Assembly: GCA_028290325.1 (NCBI GenBank)
Contig: JAQGJY010000425.1
Coordinates: forward strand, 1-8,016
Source of the DNA: Tardiphaga sp.
GTDB lineage: Bacteria; Pseudomonadota; Alphaproteobacteria; Rhizobiales; Xanthobacteraceae
Length of the DNA stretch: 8,016 nt
Direction: 5' to 3'
Each line of letters opens with the position of its first letter. Position 1 is the stretch's first letter. Both the position numbers and the translations under genes were made by a program. Of this stretch, positions 6,637 through 8,016 are shown one piece after another. Under the pieces are notes generated by a model. That model did not search any database and was not told where the DNA came from. It was given only the letters and a program-made list of their open reading frames with translations.

Positions 6637-7452
6637 ATGGAAATCAGAGTCGGCTTCGAGATCAGCTATTTCGCCAATAATCCGACCCCGATGGTGCTGA
6701 TGCTCAGCATCCATCCGTCGCGCTTGGGTGATATCGTCGGCCTCGAAAACATCAGCAACGATCGCGGCGTTCCGATCACATATTATCGCGACATTTTCGG
6801 CAATGTGTGCGGGCGTCTGGTGGCCCCCGCCGGCGGCATCACGTTCAACGGCGACACGCTGGTGCGCGATTCCGGCCAGCTTGATCTCTACGTGCCGACG
6901 GCGCAGCAGATTCCGATCGACCAGCTGCCGGACGAATGCCTGCTCTATCTGATGCCGAGCCGCTATTGCGAGACCGACAAGCTCACCGATGTGGCGTGGA
7001 ATTTGTTCGGCCAGACCACGCCCGGCTGGGAGCGCGTCGCGGCCATCGTCGCCTTCGTCCACAATCACGTGACGTTCGGTTATCAGCACGCGCATTACAT
7101 GAAATCCGCGCACGACGTCTATGAACAGAAGACCGGCGTGTGCCGCGACTTCGCGCATCTGGCGCTGACGTTCTGCCGCTGCATGAACATTCCCGCCCGC
7201 TATTGCACCGGTTACATGGGCGACATCGGCATTCCCTACGATCCCGCGCCGATGGATTTTTCCGGCTGGTTCGAGGTCTATCTGTCCGGCCATTGGTACA
7301 CGTTCGATGCGCGCCACAACAAGCAGCGCATCGGCCGCATTCTGATGGGCACCGGCCGCGATGCGGCCGACGTCGCGCTGACGACGAGCTTCGGCCGCAT
7401 GGATCTCGTGAAGTTCAAGGTCATCAGCGACGAGATCAAACCGGCGGCATGA
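6637..7452 (+). CDS. Second transglutaminase-like protein, catalytic His replaced by Ser
   Basis: The 271-residue protein is a different subfamily from its upstream neighbour. Its N-terminal beta domain (about 1-85) carries VGFEISYFANNPTPMVLML and ITYYRDIFGNVCGRLVAPAG. The core (about 130-230) keeps Cys169 in TGVCRDFAHLALTFCRCMNI and Asp224 in WYTFDARHN. The position that aligns with the triad His (THAW in the neighbour) reads FSGW, with Ser209. Either the enzyme uses another base (His227 and His218 are nearby), or it is a non-catalytic partner. I recall relatives with His, Ser or Ala here, so this may be a subfamily trait. The C-terminus has the family segment IGRILMGTGRDAADVALTTSFG (233-254). 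AGAGG at 6626-6630 precedes the ATG by 6 bases, and the start follows the upstream TAA after one base. A complex with the first transglutaminase is plausible but unproven. Confidence 0.88.
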   Translation: MEIRVGFEISYFANNPTPMVLMLSIHPSRLGDIVGLENISNDRGVPITYYRDIFGNVCGRLVAPAGGITFNGDTLVRDSGQLDLYVPTAQQIPIDQLPDECLLYLMPSRYCETDKLTDVAWNLFGQTTPGWERVAAIVAFVHNHVTFGYQHAHYMKSAHDVYEQKTGVCRDFAHLALTFCRCMNIPARYCTGYMGDIGIPYDPAPMDFSGWFEVYLSGHWYTFDARHNKQRIGRILMGTGRDAADVALTTSFGRMDLVKFKVISDEIKPAA

Positions 7453-7460
7453 TTGCTGGT

Positions 7461-7505
7461 CATTGCGTGCCGAGCTCGCCAGCGAGAACATTGCTGCTCG
7501 CAATG
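7461..7505. repeat. Short intergenic inverted repeat sharing an arm with the carA element
   Basis: CATTGCGTGC (7461-7470) and GCTCGCAATG (7496-7505) form 10-base inverted arms with one mismatch. The right arm is identical to 418-427 in the large repeat element, and three further bases differ by one (GCG versus ACG). A CGAGCTCG palindrome (7471-7478) lies between the arms. This 45-base element occupies over half of the 81-base gap between the second transglutaminase and the cyclotransferase gene, and looks like a reduced member of the same repeat family. Confidence 0.5.
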
Positions 7506-7533
7506 GCGACTGAAATGCGCTTGAACGGCCCTT

Positions 7534-7929
7534 ATGACCGATCTTCTCTTCGTCTATGGCACATTGACGAGCGGCTACGATCATCCGATGGCGCGGCTGT
7601 TGGCGGCGCATGCGGAAATCGTCGGGCCCGCGACCTGTCGCGGCCGGCTGTACCTCATCAAGCATTATCCGGGGTTGCTGCTGTCCGATGAGGCGTCCGA
7701 CATCGTCCATGGCGAACTCTGTCGCCTGACCCAGCCGGACGCGCTGCTGCGCGAGCTCGATATGTATGAGGCCTGCGGCGAGGGTTTCGCGGAGCCGACG
7801 GAATATCTGCGGCAAACACTGCCGGTGACGTCCGCCGACGGCATCACTCACGAGGCGTGGACCTACATCTACAACTGGCCGATCGATGGGCTGCCGCGCA
7901 TTGCGTCGGGTCGGTTCGGCGCAATATAA
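7534..7929 (+). CDS. Gamma-glutamylcyclotransferase / AIG2-like family protein
   Basis: The 131-residue protein has the GGCT-like fold. LFVYGTL (5-11) is the binding-loop signature, HYPGLLL (44-50) and VHGELCRL (58-65) are family strands, and LDMYEACGE (75-83) carries the conserved acid, Glu79, expected to act as general acid/base. Family enzymes release 5-oxoproline from gamma-glutamyl amines or gamma-glutamyl peptides, including gamma-glutamyl-lysine isopeptides in the GGACT branch. Many bacterial members are uncharacterised, so the substrate is unknown. The length is typical for the short form. The start ATG at 7534 has a poor ribosome-binding site. It lies 81 bases after the second transglutaminase on the same strand, so co-transcription is possible, and it ends one base before the stop codon of the convergent antitoxin-like gene. 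Confidence 0.88.
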   Translation: MTDLLFVYGTLTSGYDHPMARLLAAHAEIVGPATCRGRLYLIKHYPGLLLSDEASDIVHGELCRLTQPDALLRELDMYEACGEGFAEPTEYLRQTLPVTSADGITHEAWTYIYNWPIDGLPRIASGRFGAI

Positions 7930-7930
7930 G

Positions 7931-8016
7931 TCAGGCGCGTTTTTTCGTCGACATTTGCTGCATGTAGGATCGTAGCACCGCGTTCATGCGACCTTGATAG
8001 CCGGCGCCTTGTTTCT
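7931..8016 (-). CDS. BrnA-type antitoxin, C-terminal end (partial)
   Basis: On the minus strand 28 codons before a TGA (7933-7931) are open to the window edge and read KQGAGYQGRMNAVLRSYMQQ followed by MSTKKRA. The pattern (K)xQGxGYQxRMNAVLRxYM is the C-terminal helix of BrnA family antitoxins (PF14384), which fold as ribbon-helix-helix DNA-binding proteins, neutralise the RNase BrnT and repress their own operon. The basic tail after Met is slightly longer than usual. The start, the DNA-binding region and the expected brnT gene lie beyond the right edge. The gene converges on the cyclotransferase gene with one base between stops. The call rests on a short fragment. Confidence 0.72.
   Translation of the reverse strand, partial: KQGAGYQGRMNAVLRSYMQQMSTKKRA

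Noticed and set aside
6598..7851. A 417-codon minus-strand open frame across the second transglutaminase and the cyclotransferase gene.
   Set aside because: Both covered genes have clear family motifs on the plus strand, and the antisense product is low in recognisable structure.
434..7929. One glutamine-themed system including carA and the YqeY gene together with the right-hand genes.
   Set aside because: carA and YqeY are housekeeping genes with their own signals and are separated by unrelated genes; shared glutamine chemistry alone is not evidence of a link.
7919..7945. An intrinsic terminator after the cyclotransferase gene, from GCGC repeats followed by a T6 run at 7940-7945.
   Set aside because: The possible stem is only 4 bp with a 12-base loop, and the T-run lies in the coding end of the convergent antitoxin gene (Lys-Lys codons).
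1..8016. CRISPR arrays, tRNA or rRNA genes, insertion sequences, prophage genes.
   Set aside because: No regularly spaced direct repeats, cloverleaf-like segments, transposase motifs or phage proteins were seen by eye on either strand.

Overview
The window looks like a chromosomal segment of an alphaproteobacterium, most likely the Bradyrhizobium/Rhodopseudomonas/Afipia group (Nitrobacteraceae). The reasons are the high GC content, GC-rich third codon positions, the flavour of the protein sequences, and an intergenic palindromic repeat whose ends read like the CGTCATTGCGAGCG...CGCAATGACG elements common in that group. The taxon call is an inference; no rRNA or other marker gene is present.

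Layout from left to right. Bases 1-242 hold the N-terminal part of a hotdog-fold PaaI-type thioesterase on the minus strand. A 191-base gap follows that is almost filled by an inverted-repeat element (306-430) with a perfect 11-bp hairpin inside it. carA (434-1621, minus) encodes the glutaminase subunit of carbamoyl-phosphate synthase. A divergent promoter region (1622-1774) separates it from a plus-strand alpha/beta hydrolase (1775-2482). Next is a glycosyltransferase family 39 membrane protein (2496-4220) whose frame is cut by a single TAG codon at 3354-3356, then a GatB/YqeY-domain gene (4297-4749). This converges on a minus-strand N-formylglutamate amidohydrolase-like gene (4842-5645).

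Divergent from the amidohydrolase is a plus-strand group: two transglutaminase-like proteins separated by one base (5745-6635 and 6637-7452), then a gamma-glutamylcyclotransferase-like gene (7534-7929). An 81-base gap before the last gene carries a second, smaller inverted repeat with one arm identical to the repeat near carA. The window ends inside a minus-strand gene (7931-8016) whose 28 visible residues match the C-terminus of BrnA-type antitoxins.

Functionally, carA is housekeeping (arginine and pyrimidine supply) and YqeY is a widespread small protein of unsettled role. The right half is the most suggestive part. A predicted N-formylglutamate amidohydrolase, two tandem transglutaminase-fold proteins (one lacking the His of the Cys-His-Asp triad) and a gamma-glutamylcyclotransferase all belong to families acting on glutamyl or amide bonds and could form one peptide or isopeptide pathway. 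No ligase partner (ATP-grasp, alpha-E) is visible here, so this is a hypothesis. The clearest lesion is the in-frame amber codon in the glycosyltransferase.
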